Origin: Phaeotremella fagi
Taxonomy: Eukaryota; Basidiomycota; Tremellomycetes; Tremellales; Phaeotremellaceae
Reading direction: 5' to 3'
Assembly: GCA_001599715.1 (NCBI GenBank)
Contig: BCHU01000004.1
Span: forward strand, 1,240,001-1,304,000
DNA: 64,000 nucleotides
Below are positions 46,001-58,758 of this stretch, piece after piece (positions within the stretch are counted from its first letter, which is position 1; each line of letters begins with the position of its first letter). The translations under genes were made by a program, and so were the position numbers. Below the pieces are notes generated by a model. That model did no database searches. It saw only the letters and a list, made by a program, of their open reading frames with translations, and was not told the origin of the DNA.

Positions 46001-49000
46001 CACGTAAGATCGCACGTTCCTCTTGAGTAGATTTCAAAGCCAATTTGATAGTTTTCGTTAATTGAGACAACATGTGAACGGTAGCACTGGATTCCACAGG
46101 GAACCACCAACCAGGCATAAGACCCAAACCACCAAGACGAGCACCGACACCCAAAGCACCTTTCCTACCGAATTCGACAGCGACCAAACCGAAAGGTTCA
46201 TCACGAGACGGGATCAAAGCGAAATCAGCACCAGAGAAAAGATACGGTGGTAAAGACGTGAATTCTGGTTTCGAGAAGACACGATCGGGATACATTTCCA
46301 TCAAACGAGCCAATTTCTCAGCGGCGAATCGACCGTATAAATCGATAACGGGACCGACACAGATGAGTTGGATCTTTGGTTTCTTGTCGAGTAAAGAAGG
46401 CATGACGTCGGCGATCAAATCGACACCTTTCTGTTTGGACCAACGACCGACGAAAACGAATAAATCAGCGTTAGGGTCTTGTTTGATACCAGCCCATTCT
46501 TGAGCTTGACGTTTAAGTTCAGGTCGTTTAGCTTCGGAAACTTGATCGACTTCAATCTGATCGACAGCGATAGGTTGAGCGTCGAGAGCGGCGATATCAG
46601 TAGGATCCGGATTGGGTAACGAATCGATATTCTTCAAAGTCCAAAGAGCGGGATAACGGGCCCAAGATCTTTTACCGTATTTATCAGATACACCAGCGAC
46701 ACCGACTGATTTTTGATGATGACTGATGAAAGAGGCAGCTGCGTGAAGTAAATTAAAAGTGTTACCGAATTGAACGTATTTACTGCAAACGTCTTTAGGG
46801 ATGTTGAAAGCAGCACAAACTTCCTTCATTTCGTCTTTAGTTCGGAGTGGCCATAAACCTTGGAATTCGGCGTTATGCAAAGACAAACAAACAGGGATGA
46901 TCTGAGGTAACAAGTAAAGCGGTGCCAGAGCTCCATGATAATCGTTGATATGGTAGATATCGATGATAGGGTTACGTCTGATAGCTTCTGCGATAGCTTG
47001 ATTCCAAGTCGAATAGAAGATGGCTGAAGATAAATCATCCATACGTTGAGGGTAAGGATCAGATTTAGTTTGTGCACGGAAAACGGGTGAATCCAAAATG
47101 ATATAAGTGATGTTATCCAATTGATGAGTTTCGACCTCGATCAAATAAGGTTCACCAAAGATGATAACCTCGATGGGTTCAGCGTATTCACCTTGAGGAT
47201 ATTCCAAATCTTGAACTTTTGGAATGACCCAAATCAAATCAACGTCCGTCATGGCTTTACCCATAAGTGTAGACATGACACCCAAACCACCGATCTTGAC
47301 TTTAAGTTTCCAATCGAGAATTTCGTATTCTAGCGTAGCGATCAAAACCTTTCTACGTTTCGAAGTATCTTCCGGCCAACCAATCAACCGATCAGGAGTT
47401 TTCGATTTATCGTTAAAGACCAAAGCACCCTTTTCAGACATCATAGGACCCTTGTCACCGCCGATAGGAGCATAAGTGGTTTCCTTGTTTTTGGAAGGTT
47501 TCATACCCCATTTGTTAACCTTGATGGTATAGAACGAGTATCTGAAGATAGCGGCGGCTGCGAAAGCGGTGATAACAGGGATGGAAACTAACAAAGCGAA
47601 AGCGATGATACTGACGTTCTCGTGACCAGTTGGGATCGTACTCCATTGACCAGTCGCGTCGTTGACTTGGACAGTCCAAGCCAAAGCCGGTGAAGGTGGA
47701 ACAGACATGTTGAGATAATTAGGAGATTGAGAGTTTGGAGGTAAACGATCGATGATTCCGTCACCATCGGTATCACCATAAAAGTAATCGTCGTAACCCC
47801 AGACGTTCAATTGAATGTACGAAGGCCAAGCAGCAGCAAGTGGTAAAGTCCAAGTACCTGCCGAAGCTAAATTGAAAGTTGCGTCTGTACCAAGATCGAA
47901 ACCCCAAGTGTTGAAGGCACCTCTAGCAAGTAACTGAGGCCATCTACGTTGAACACCGGAATAGTTGGAATCACCATGTTGGATGGCTGCAGAGGTACCT
48001 GCGATCTTTGAGTAATATTGAACCATGACATGTTGACCTGTCCAGTAGTTACCAGCGAACGTTGAAGCGTTGACAGAGGTTGATTGAGAGTAAGTCTGCC
48101 AAGCTGACCAAGTTTGACCAAAGTTACCAGAGTATCTGTATTGATCGGCACCAGGAGCAGAATGGTTGAGAGTGTATGAACCCCCTGAAGCGAGTAACAG
48201 ATTAGGGTTGTAATCAGCAGCTGAAGCGTAAACCATTGGATTGTTGGGTTGACCGATACGAACAAGTAAATGATCAGTCTTGGCGGTAGCGACACCAGTG
48301 GTTTGAGTGTTGGCAGTGGTGATGGTGATTTGGTAAATACCATCAGCAGCGTTTTGAATTTGACCAGACCAACGCCAAGCAGAAGGAGCGACTGAAACGA
48401 TTTCTGGAATAGGTTGACCGGTGATTGTCAAACAGGTACCTTGAGAAAGTGTTGGTTTGGTTGAACCAGCGGTTCCAGAGAAAGTAAGTGACATGGCGTT
48501 ACGCAACGAAGTACAATCCATCGGGGTATCGTATTCGATAGTGATGTCAAGGTTACCACCATTGACAGAAGCGACGCGGGCATCATGACCAGGGGTGAAT
48601 TTAGTCATTGAAGCTGGTAATTGAACCCATTGACTCGTTGGAACCAACACCTTGTAATCGAAAGGTTGAAGGGTGATACTTCCAAGACAACCTCTCCATG
48701 GAGCAATGTTGTTAGCGTAGAAAGCACTGAGCGAATCTTGAAGAGTATAACTTTCGAATGGATAAAGTAAATTCCTAACCGTTGTGCCCGAGATGAAAGG
48801 TGATGAAATCCAGTTATCCTCTGAACAATTGAAGGTATAAGTGTGGGTAAAGTTCTCGTTGGTGTAGATCATCCAAACCGGTTGAGACAGTGTACCGTTG
48901 GCAGAGAAAGATCCAGTACCTTGTTGAACAGTCAAAGGAGATCTCGTAACTGACCACATTCCTAATTCAGTTTGTGTAGTGTTTGAACCAGGCAATTGAA

Positions 49001-50935
49001 TTCGATGTGTCCAGTTACCTAACGTCGTCAAACTGAAACCGTCTTGAAGTGATGGGAATCTTGTACGTAAATAAAGTTGACTCCTGATACCACGAGCTGG
49101 TTCAGCTGTAGGGTCGAAATGATCGAGAGCGTTCCAAGGATCTTCACAACCAGTGAGCACCTTGTCGTATTGCATGTTATAGTATTGACTGGATCCGAGT
49201 TTATAACAACCATGACGTAACCAAGCATCAGTTGAAACCATGGATTGACGACCATAAAGATAATTGGAAGCTCCGTTATCCATGATATAGAAAGCTTGTT
49301 CTTCACCGTAGTACAACAACGGCATACCAGGCATCAACAGATTAGCAACAAATTGACCAAGTTGTTGACGTTGGGTACCGTTGGTCAAACCAGGCCATCT
49401 GAAGACATCCTGATTGGTAGTACCGTACATGTGTCTTGGATCGAAAGCGTTAGTTTGAGAGTTGAGGAATTCATCGTTAATCATCAATTCGTTCCAAGCG
49501 GTGATGAAATTGACATCGACATCGTAAGCGACTTGAAGGTTACCGTCCATACCAAGGAAACGACATAATGAACGATAGATTGAATAATGGAAAGCGGCTG
49601 AATCGAGAGCTGTTTGACCTTGGTTACGAAGGAAATATTGTGATTGACCTTGAGTTAGATTGTACGACAACTCGATTGAAGTAGGTTGCATTCCACCTGG
49701 AGTTCTACCACGACCAATGTAGATGGCACCAAAAGTGTCACCACCAGTGATTTCACCTGGAATGAAGAAATTAGTTTTACCATATTGTCTAGCACAAGCT
49801 CTAGTGTGATTGGCCCAATCAGCTAAAGCGTCAACTGTAACTTGAGTAGCTTTATCGATACGGATACCGTCAATGTCGAGAGCTTGGATGGTGAGACAAG
49901 AAAAGACTTTTAACCTGTCCATGGTTTCTGTTCTCCATTCACGAAGACGATCTTGAACGGAAGCGAATTTGGCTAATTGACGTTGCCAATCTGGGAAAAC
50001 ACCGAAAGCTTCGACATCACCGTATTGATCAAAAGTACTTTCATAACAACCAACAGCTCCTGGATCGATGATGGACCCGTCGTCTTGGTAGAAAGTTGGA
50101 TAAGTACAGGAAGTGTTGTAGACTGAAGTTAGTACGATTCTTTGGCTTTTTACTTACCATTGGTGAAATTGAAATCTGGATAGGTGTTGATTCCCCATGG
50201 ACCGTAGGAAGGGTATTTCCATTGAAGTTCGTGTTCAGAAAGTACGAATGGAGCGGAGACGTTCAAGTATCTAACGCGTTAGTTGTAACCAACGATTTGA
50301 GACCTACCCTGAGAAACCAAGGAAATCACCCATGGTACCAACGGTGAAATCAAGAATGATGTACATCCCTTTGGCATGTAACGCATCGACAAGTTTAACC
50401 CAGTCGTCGAGTGTACCATAATGAGGATCTAGCAGTGTGAAATCGATAGCGGAATAACCTGAGGTTGGTTAGTTTAAAAAACCTTTCGTTTCCACTTACC
50501 ATCAGATTGCCATGGCATGTTGACGAAATTCGTACCAGCGATATAGATAGTTCTGTAACCTAAACCATAAAGATAATCGATACCTCTAGCATCCATTAAA
50601 CCTTGAGCATCACCACCAGTTCTCAATTGAGTTTCTCTGACATCGTATTCATAGATCATGCCGTAGAAATCGTTGTTACTTGGTTCACCGTCGATCCATT
50701 TATCCAGCAACAGAGTGTAGGCTGGGATGGCACGCCAGTTAGGTGGTGAAGCGGTGTAAGTGGTATTTGATCTTGTTGTCGTGTAATCTAGAACATCTGT
50801 TGCTTGTTGATTTTTATTGATGTTCCATGGATCTAGGGTTGCGTTGTAGACGTGAGCTAGGGTTGTGGAGAGGAGTGAGAGGATTGTTAGGAGATGTAGA
50901 GGGGAGAACTTGTTGTGATCCAAGTCACGCCGCAT
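43077..50935 (-). CDS. AGS1: cell wall alpha-1,3-glucan synthase
   Basis: A 7.9-kb gene coding for about 2,450 residues. It starts at 50935 with a signal peptide (PLHLLTILSLLSTTLAHVYN). Three parts follow: an amylase-like extracellular domain (LDIDGIRIDKATQVTVDALA region), a transmembrane linker, and a cytosolic GT5 starch/glycogen-synthase-like domain (KIGGLGVMSTLMGKAM, ADLFVFVGRWSKQKGVDLIA, ALIPSRDEPFGLVAVEFGRK). A C-terminal multi-pass export-like region ends it. The last two introns must be removed to read GYFVAYRKEQLSKP and the stop at 43077. In Cryptococcus, AGS1 makes the alpha-glucan needed to hold the capsule. The Ser-rich linker at about 45.2-46.0 kb is probably a regulatory site region. 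All parts look intact. Confidence 0.95.
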
Positions 50936-52383
50936 GATGGGCGAGGACTGGTGGTGGATGTAGTGAAGTAGTTTGAGTGTGGGAGTAAAGTAGATTGATC
51001 AATGGGAGGAAGAAGATTTGAATAGGGTTATAACATATATAGGAGGTGGTGAAGAAGCTATGTCGTGTGGTTGTGGTTGTCTTTACTGTGTTGATGGGAT
51101 GCTTCTTGTAATGACCGATACACCGTATGATATGTATATAGTAGATAGATACTTTATTAATGGCTGTGTTAAAGGTGTTAAAGGTAAAGGTGAAAAGAAG
51201 GAGTGTGAGTGGAAGGAAAGAAAGAAAGAGACAAGGAAGGCAACGCGGCACGCGGAAGGTAAGAGGGGCAAGGACTGAGCAGAGCCAGAGTCAGAGCCAG
51301 AGTGCTAGTGCGTTTTATTAAAGAATTGAGCGGGGGATGGTTGGGATGGGATGGTTGGGTATGGATTGATTATACCAACACTCTTCTCTATATACTAGAT
51401 ATACAAGTTATACATATCCTCCATATATATTAACAGCACCCCCATTCCATGCATAAGATCAGAGCAGTACCACCACCCACCAACTACACCGCACTGTGGC
51501 ACATATCAACCAAAATTAAGCTGTAACGCGTACTCCTCTCCTCTCTTTTACCCTGAATTCCCCTCCCCCTTAAATGCTTGACCCCTTACCCATGCGCGTT
51601 TAGAGTGTAGCTGTTAGCTGTTTAATTAGCACCTGCACAGCTTTCATTCAATGCGATACCTTATGCTGTGGCTCTATGCGATATCATTCAAACATCTTGA
51701 CAACAGATCAACGGATTAACGGCGATCAAATCTGCCTAGCTAGCTGTCAAAGCCGAGCACACCTTCACAAGTCCGTTTCAGTATCTACATCATCTCAAAA
51801 AATCAAAAATCCAAACGAAAGAAAAAGAAACAAACATTCCAATGAAAAAACCCTGTTACCCCAAATACCTAAATTTCCTGAAATCCTAAAATCAATGTTT
51901 GATCGAAGCAAGTCAACGTAAAATATGACGCAGCAGTGTATCACTTGTACATGTGATTATGTGGCTAAGAATAAGTATTTGTTACTGCGAATAGAACACG
52001 ATGATTTTTTTTTGTAATGAGATGTTTGCGAGGTATGAGAAATATTCATTATTGCGAAATGAGTGAGCATAACTGCTCTGTTGAGAACACGGTTGAGAGG
52101 TGGGGTTGGTGTATGACCAATACTATAATGCGTTACATCATCGAATTCCTGGTCTTTGTCCAAGGACAGGATCCATCTCTAAATTCCATCTCTGATGATC
52201 TGCCACGATGAAATGTTGAATTCTATGTTTACATTTACACAAGTACAAAAACTAAGATCTAATCGATTCGAGTACCTTCACGTTGACGTCTACGTCTACA
52301 GTAACTCTATACAAAAGAAAAAGAATTCCAGTTCAGATATCACCTGCCTCCATCTTCAATTCGATCCCCAACCCCCATCCAAC
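50936..52383. promoter_or_regulatory. long AGS1 upstream region
   Basis: A 1.45-kb gap, the largest in the window, between the AGS1 start and the NIPA gene end. It contains a purine-rich run (about 51213-51275), a small agagccagagtc-type repeat (51279-51303) and a 9-T run near 52005. Long upstream regions fit a regulated wall gene. No gene was recognised among the short frames. Confidence 0.4.
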
Positions 52384-54765
52384 TTATCTACCACCCGGTA
52401 AATCAGGTAATTTTCTTAACCCCTGTCCCCTCCCCTGCCCCTGCGCATGTTGCAACGGCAAAACCTCCGCCTCACCTCGTCCTCTAACCGCCGTCCTAAC
52501 CTCAAAACTTTCATTCTCACTCTCGTCACTCCCCCCCACCTCCCCTTCCTCCCCCAACCCAATAGGCGAAACCAAAGCAGTCCTCTCTTCATGTTCGATC
52601 TGAGCGTCAGATTTCGGTAAATGTGGATAATCTTTCGTTCCTCTATGTGTCCCACCCCGAATCTCTTTGTTCCCGTTCCCATCTCCTCTCTCTCGCGAAG
52701 ATTCCCTTCCCTTGAGTGAAAGATCTGGTCCACTGCTGAAATGGAAGATACTCGATAGAGCCGATCTGGATCCCTTCTCTGATAACGTAGGTTCCAAATT
52801 CGGTCGTCTAGGTTGATAAGGATCGAAATAAGGGTGAGCAGGTGTTTTCTCTAGTGGAGCGGAATTAGGTTGATTCGGTGGGAAATCTCGTAATCCCTTT
52901 TCACGATACAAAGGATCTAATCTGGCGTTGTTGGTATCTTCATCTTCTTCCTCTAACGGATAGACAGGATGATTCTCGCCTGAACCTTGACGATGGACTG
53001 TTGGTGGGAAAGATGATCCTCTGGATGGCGAGTTGGGTCCGAGAGGTGGCATGGAGACTGCGTGAGGTCTGGAGAAATGTTTGGCGTCAGTGTGACCATC
53101 ATGGGATGTGTATCCGTATTGATGGACTACATCTGCTTCTTCGAATTTGAGATGTGATTTTGATCGAACTGGATAAGGACTTGGTCCAGTTGGTGATTTA
53201 GCTGAATGTAAGGATATTTGATCCATCGCATCCATAGGCATAGGATTGTCGGTTACTACAGTGAATTAGCTAAGACCCTCACATACTGATTTGATAGCCT
53301 ACATTGGAATCTTGGCATATCCAAGCCATGAGTCGATAGATTGTAATTCGGTTGGAACGGGTACCCCTTTGAACCAGCTGAACTGGCATTTGAGAATCGA
53401 CGACTAACACTTCTAGCACGAATGATACTTCCAACAGCGCCGAAACCGCCTCTAAGCGCGTCCATCCCTGGGTCCTCCATAGCGGTAACATCACCCTTCT
53501 CAGCCTCTTCAGTAGCATGTTTACTGGCTTGTAACAAGATTGTCGAGCGTCGATCGAGACCCGTAAGCTGTTTTGGATCAACTTTCGACATTTGAAGTAG
53601 CGTGATGCCAAGACAGGTGGTCAAGAAGCCCAGAACCATCGTTATGAGAGTGATGGCTGATGCTTTTAGACCTTGGTAGAGAATAAAGGAAGTGACTAGT
53701 GTTGCTGAAGAGAAGAAACAAAAGTAGACTGGGACGACCATTGAGGTGTTGAACAGTTCCAAAGCTTTGTTGAGGTAGTTGATTCTAGTGTGGCATAAGT
53801 AAAGCGCCAACAAGGAAAGTATTGACTTACTCTATCAAGAGTGTGATGACGACGAAAACGAACAAGAACCAGAAGAACCAATTCTTGACCTGATTATCAC
53901 TACGACACAGTCAGTGACGTCTAATCGTTTGATTTGAAAGAAGAACATACCCCTGTATACTGGTAACAATACTTGCTCCCAGTCCCTGAGTACAACTGAC
54001 ACTTATGCCACCAATCAAACTACAGATACTGATATACGGCAACATACTCTTCTTGCCCCATCTGGGAGCGGCGTAAAAGACCATGATCAACGAGAAGACG
54101 ATCAGCAGACTTCCCCAAACGAGGAATCCAACTGAGAGGAAGAGAGTCTTGAATCCTTCGATGGTAGTCACTGATTGTTCTTCCGGGGCGTTGAGTGCTA
54201 AGATGGTCGATCCTATGATACAAAGTATACAACCTATCCAACCCTAAGTCGAGAGTTAGACTGTAGACAATGGAGCTCATCATCCACACTAGACTTACGA
54301 AGAATGTGAGAGATTCTTTCAGGAAAAAGTGCGATAAGATGGCACATACCACAACGGATAGAGCTCCCATCTAGATTCATCAGTAGGACGTCGCAAACGA
54401 TCGTTCTGTACACCGGGACTTACTGGAGTGACAAGAATCGCAGCTACGAAGGCGTACGCAACGAAGTTGAGTATCTCCCCGATGATCATCATCGTCATCC
54501 CCGTCCACCAAAGCCAAGATTTCAAATAGGCATGACCCTCCCCGGCGAGGTTTCCAGTTTTAGCCGTAGAATTTAGCAAACCCTTCTTTTTGACGACGAA
54601 ACTCGACCCAATGAAGAGACCACTCCCGATTGCTAAGCATATTCCTACTATCTTGAATGCCGGATTGGCTTCTTTGTCGACTAACGCTGCCGCTGATGAG
54701 ACGGCGGAAGTTGCTACTGAAGTTGCCGCAGCGGATGTGGTTGCGCTTCGTATTGTTGAAGACAT
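52384..54765 (-). CDS. NIPA-family (DUF803) magnesium transporter-like membrane protein
   Basis: The start at 54765 gives MSSTIRSATTSAAATS. Exons join to eight or nine transmembrane helices, including IVGICLAIGSGLFIGSSFVV, KKGLLNSTAKTGNLAGEGHA, YLKSWLWWTGMTMMIIGEIL and NFVAYAFVAAILVTPMGALS. These match the conserved NIPA core; animal NIPA proteins carry magnesium. A long hydrophilic C-terminal tail (from about residue 400) is rich in Ser and Pro and ends GLRKLPDLPGGR. An intron near 53245-53295 joins the core to the tail through FQLTDNPMPMDAMDQI. Ion specificity is inferred from the family only. Confidence 0.88.
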
Positions 54766-55660
54766 TCTGAGTTGTGTTTACCGCTTAGCGGGGGGTCCTA
54801 TTCCAGAGGATTATGAGAAGGAAGATACTTGAGAGTCTAGTTGGATGGATGTTGATGTTGAATGATAGATGAACAGTAATTGTTTCAATCTAAAGGTGGT
54901 TCGATCAAAGGCGGTGTAAGATGAAATCCTCTTTCCTTTGATCTCCAATTCCAACGCGCGGTCAGAAATTCACACGAACGTCCAAAGGCTAAGTGAGAAT
55001 GGTTTTGATGCAGAGTAACTACGCAGTCGTGGTTGATCACTTGGAAACTAGATGCCAAACATGAGATGTTTTGGGGTTCGGTTTCGGTTTCGGATGGATA
55101 TAGGTGCGGAAGGTGTGTTGTCACAGTTCTTTTCCTCCTTCCTTGGTGAGTTTCCTTTCAATGGAGGTATGAATGTTATCTTTGTTGTTGAGTATGTTGT
55201 AAGAGTGAAAGTGGAATGAAATAGAAGGATGTTAAGATGTGATTGAAAGATGGGATCAGTAGTACTTTTGGTGTAGACAGGTTAATGACGATCCAGGGTT
55301 CCAATAGCGCGGCACCAGGGTGAGGGTTGCAGCGGAAGCGTGTAAGTACGTGGGGGGTCAAGGTCAAGCAAGTGCGTGGCAGCTTCGTTTCAGGGTACCA
55401 GCATGAGAATAATTAGTTTCTCACCGAGGTTACATTCTGGACTTTGGCTGTAGAGTATGGCAGTGTAAAGTACAGTACAGTTGAAACTCAGCAGTAGACC
55501 GAAGTGCTCTCTTGCAATGGAAACTGCCCATACTCGTGGCGATGCTGCAATCATGACTCCGTCTATGGAAGGCATATGAAGTACCTTTCATCTAATGGTT
55601 ACCTTTAGAAGGCGAGCAGACTCACAATCCGGACGTGTGAATGACACTACTAATACTAAC
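54766..55660. other. intergenic, NIPA promoter side
   Basis: About 900 bases upstream of the NIPA gene. Short frames (54885-55124, 55390-55575) have no support. It also contains the missing 5' part, if any, of the broken gene that follows. Confidence 0.35.
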
Positions 55661-55679
55661 ATTATTCCAACCTTACCAG

Positions 55680-56970
55680 CATATCCACCTTCTCTTCAAA
55701 AGATTGGACACCCAATTACCGTTACCTCGAATCATTCAATGATGAATACCTAGCAATCGCTTTACTCAAGACTGGCCTGCGTAAACGAAAGACTCAAGAG
55801 TACGATTTCGAGGCGCTTGGCACTAAGTCACCTCGAACTCTGCATATCATCTCTGTACTCGAAGCACTAGTATCTCGACAATCTAAGGTTCTAACTGCTC
55901 AAATTAAAGAAGAATGGGTGAAAGAGTTTAACGATTTGGTAGATTCGATAAACGACACCACAAACCAGCAAGTCATAAAATGGAACAAAGATCATGAGAC
56001 CGAACTTCCAAATTTAACTTCACTATGGATGAGTTCAGATAAATTGGAGTCACTAGGAGATGGAAATTACACCGACGTCATCCGACATAGCTGTCCCAAC
56101 GACAGTCCAATAAAATCAGTACAAATTGCCGCTGCATTCAACTTAGGTGGTAACCCTTAAAGCCCGGATGAACTTGTGTCAAGAAAGACTTGACATTCCA
56201 CCTCGTTTTCTCACTGCAAAAGAATACATCGGTTTAACTGAAGATCGATTGATTAGAGAGAGTTAATACGTTGATGTACAAAGGTAAAAAAGTAAGATGT
56301 GTTGTCACCGATTCGACTTTTGAATCGAGACTCGTCAAAGCCCGTTCAGTTCTGGCTAAATCTCCAGGTCTTCGAACCTTACTCCCAGCTCCTAGTTCAA
56401 GTGTCGAGACCAATACACAATCTACGACCGTCGCAAGCTCCGACAGAAGCCGCCTCTGTGATGAAGGTTCCGCTTCCACATCAGAAGGCACCAGCGGAAG
56501 GCTTACAAAAGAATATAGTCGAACACCACTGTCAATTTCCCAACAGCCAGATCTCTCGACTTCAAGTAGAGAAGAAGACATATCCAGTGGATTCAGGTTG
56601 AGGTTCAAAACTTACGACTCGATCATTTCACGGTCAGGAGATCAAGCAATGGTTTCTCCACCAGACCGACAGGTCATAATTTATCAAGATGTAACTACGC
56701 AAACCGAGCCAGTGATTGACTGAGACAACGAAGACTCCGATGAAATACAGGAGAAGGAAGGGGGAGATTCCAACGACGAAGACGACATAAGTATGGGATA
56801 ACCTGTAATTGAGGAGATATCAGTCATCTTTCTTTTGATAAGTTATTTCTGACTGTGGAAATGAAATAGTGTTGGAGTGGGATGTAGAGAGTCACAATGA
56901 TGTGGAAGATAATTCTGAAGATGAACAATTGAAAATCATTCAATCGTGGTACTTGTAATGGTCCTCATCT
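55680..56970 (+). pseudogene. broken gene of unknown family
   Basis: Coding-like sequence starts after a strong intron-like gtgtga...ctaatactaac...ttaccag stretch, with TFSSKDWTPNYRYLESFNDE and QEYDFEALGTKSPRTLHIIS. The frame runs to a stop at 56160 (FNLGGNP). It then appears to continue one base off (NLKARMNLCQERLDIPPRFL then TAKEYIGLTEDRL), stops, and resumes in a third frame (NTLMYKGKKVRCVVTDSTFE) to an in-frame TGA at 56721. An acidic tail (DNEDSDEIQEKEGGDSNDED) and a possible last exon near 56870 (LEWDVESHNDVEDNSEDEQL) follow. No start codon fits the first part. Two frameshifts and one stop indicate a pseudogene, or sequencing errors. I do not recognise the family. Confidence 0.5.
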
Positions 56971-57284
56971 GCCACATTTGCTACGAACTGTATAACTGTC
57001 TCTCAGATTTTGTCGTCCCGCCCATTTCCGCCATCCATCGTACTTATCGTGACCACTAACGAGATCACTGTAATGTTTCACAGCTGTCTTCATGTTGCAT
57101 CTGCATAGGCCAGAAACTACTACCGGACAGCTTTTCACGGCCAGATTTGAGCATTTCTCGTATCAGCAACCAGTCAACAGTCTCCGGTTAAGTTAACCGG
57201 TCCTCGTTGAACTTGACATCTCAACTCACACGACAACGCAACGAAACGACAACAACGACGACGACGACAATTCCAACACCAACG

Positions 57285-58440
57285 ATGACAGCTATAGCAC
57301 CTATCAGAAGAGTATCAATCATAGGAGCCGGTCAAATGGGACTAGGTATAGCGTAAGTCCAACAGCTCCCGATATACCAAAGCTCAAATCAACCAAGCTA
57401 CGTTACCGCCCTCCACGCCCAACTCCCCGTGACAATCTACGACCCCACCTCCTCAGTCCTAAACTCAGCCATCCCGAATCTACGAGCAACCCTCCAACGT
57501 CCACTAGCCAAAGGTCTAATAACCTCCGAAAAAGTCGATGAAACTTTATCAAGAATTTCGACGGTTCTAGGTGACGGTACGACATCGACTTCGTCGACGA
57601 TTAGTGAAGATACAGATTTAATCGTTGAGGCGATCCCTGAAATCCCTTCACTTAAAATAGGACTTTTTGAACGATTGGGGAAGATGACTCATGGGAAGAC
57701 TGTACTTGGGAGTAATACTAGTTCGATTAGTATTACTAAATTAGCTGCTGCTGCTGGGAAAGGTTGGAGGGAGAGGGAAGATAAAGATGATAACGGTGTA
57801 AACGCTTCTGGTAGAGTTGTCGGGTAAGTTGTCAGGATTAGAAGAGAGCAAGGCTGACCAGTGACTAGGATACATTTCTTTAATCCAGTACCACAAATGT
57901 AGGTTTGTTCTTTACGTTCGTCTTCTAACCTTGTCATAGGAAACTTGTGGAAATCATACCTGGTCTACAAACTTCCGATGAAACTTTATCACGAGCAAAA
58001 GCGTTTGGAGAATCATGTCAAAAAGGTATTGTTTATGCTCAACCCTTCAAAGACTGACACCCTGAAGAAATCGCAATATCAAAGGATTCACCGGGATTCA
58101 TAGCCAACGCGATCCTCATGCCAATGATCAACGAAGCCATCCTGACATTAGAGAAAGTATGTCCATCGCTTCGATCTATAGCTAACATCCTTAGGGAATA
58201 GCAACAGCTGAAGATATCGATAAGACGTTTCGATTAGGGATGGCCCATCCATTAGGTCCATTGGCTTTAGCAGATCTAATAGGATTGGATACATGTCTCT
58301 CAATTCAACAGGTACTCTATCAACAAAATTTCGATTCTAAATATAGACCTAGTGGGTTGTTGGTCAGGATGGTCGACGCTGGTTGGGTCGGCAAGAAATC
58401 TGGTAAAGGTTTTTATGAATATTCCAATACGAATAGATAG
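57285..58440 (+). CDS. 3-hydroxyacyl-CoA dehydrogenase (3-hydroxybutyryl-CoA type)
   Basis: The start at 57285 ([20 protein letters not shown]) shows a GAGQMG NAD-binding motif. After the first intron follow [46 protein letters not shown] and the catalytic-His region [20 protein letters not shown]. The C-terminal domain has [20 protein letters not shown] and [20 protein letters not shown]. The end is [19 protein letters not shown]. Length is about 305 residues, standard for the short monofunctional enzyme, which oxidises L-3-hydroxyacyl-CoA in beta-oxidation or butyrate metabolism. No clear peroxisomal SKL tail is seen; the N-terminus is short. An insertion [13 protein letters not shown] precedes the His motif. 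Confidence 0.93.
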
Positions 58441-58758
58441 CTTGTGTGTTTCGGCAGTTTTTGTATCCTACTTGTCCTCATGTATCCATTCTACTCATGA
58501 TGATAGCAGCGAACGTGGTAATGATCTATCCAATCATCCTAGGAGTAAGCGACGCATAAGTGATACCAAACTTGAAATTCACCGCCTCCATTTTCAAATT
58601 CGTCAAATTCATATCGATCAGAACCGGACTAGTCACCTCACGGCATCCATTCTTCGAAGCTATAAATACTTGATAATCCTGGCGCTGAAGGCGCTTCTTA
58701 GCATATGCAAGAAATGCCCATCTCCAGATAACTAACACACCCAAACTGAAAATCCAAA
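58441..58758. other. intergenic between dehydrogenase and MFS gene
   Basis: About 318 bases between tandem plus-strand genes. No supported feature. It should contain the MFS gene promoter. Confidence 0.35.

Noticed and set aside
45224..46015. 263-residue minus-strand frame inside AGS1
   Set aside because: It is a second frame over the AGS1 Ser-rich linker and C-terminal synthase region; the AGS1 frame has clear domain matches.
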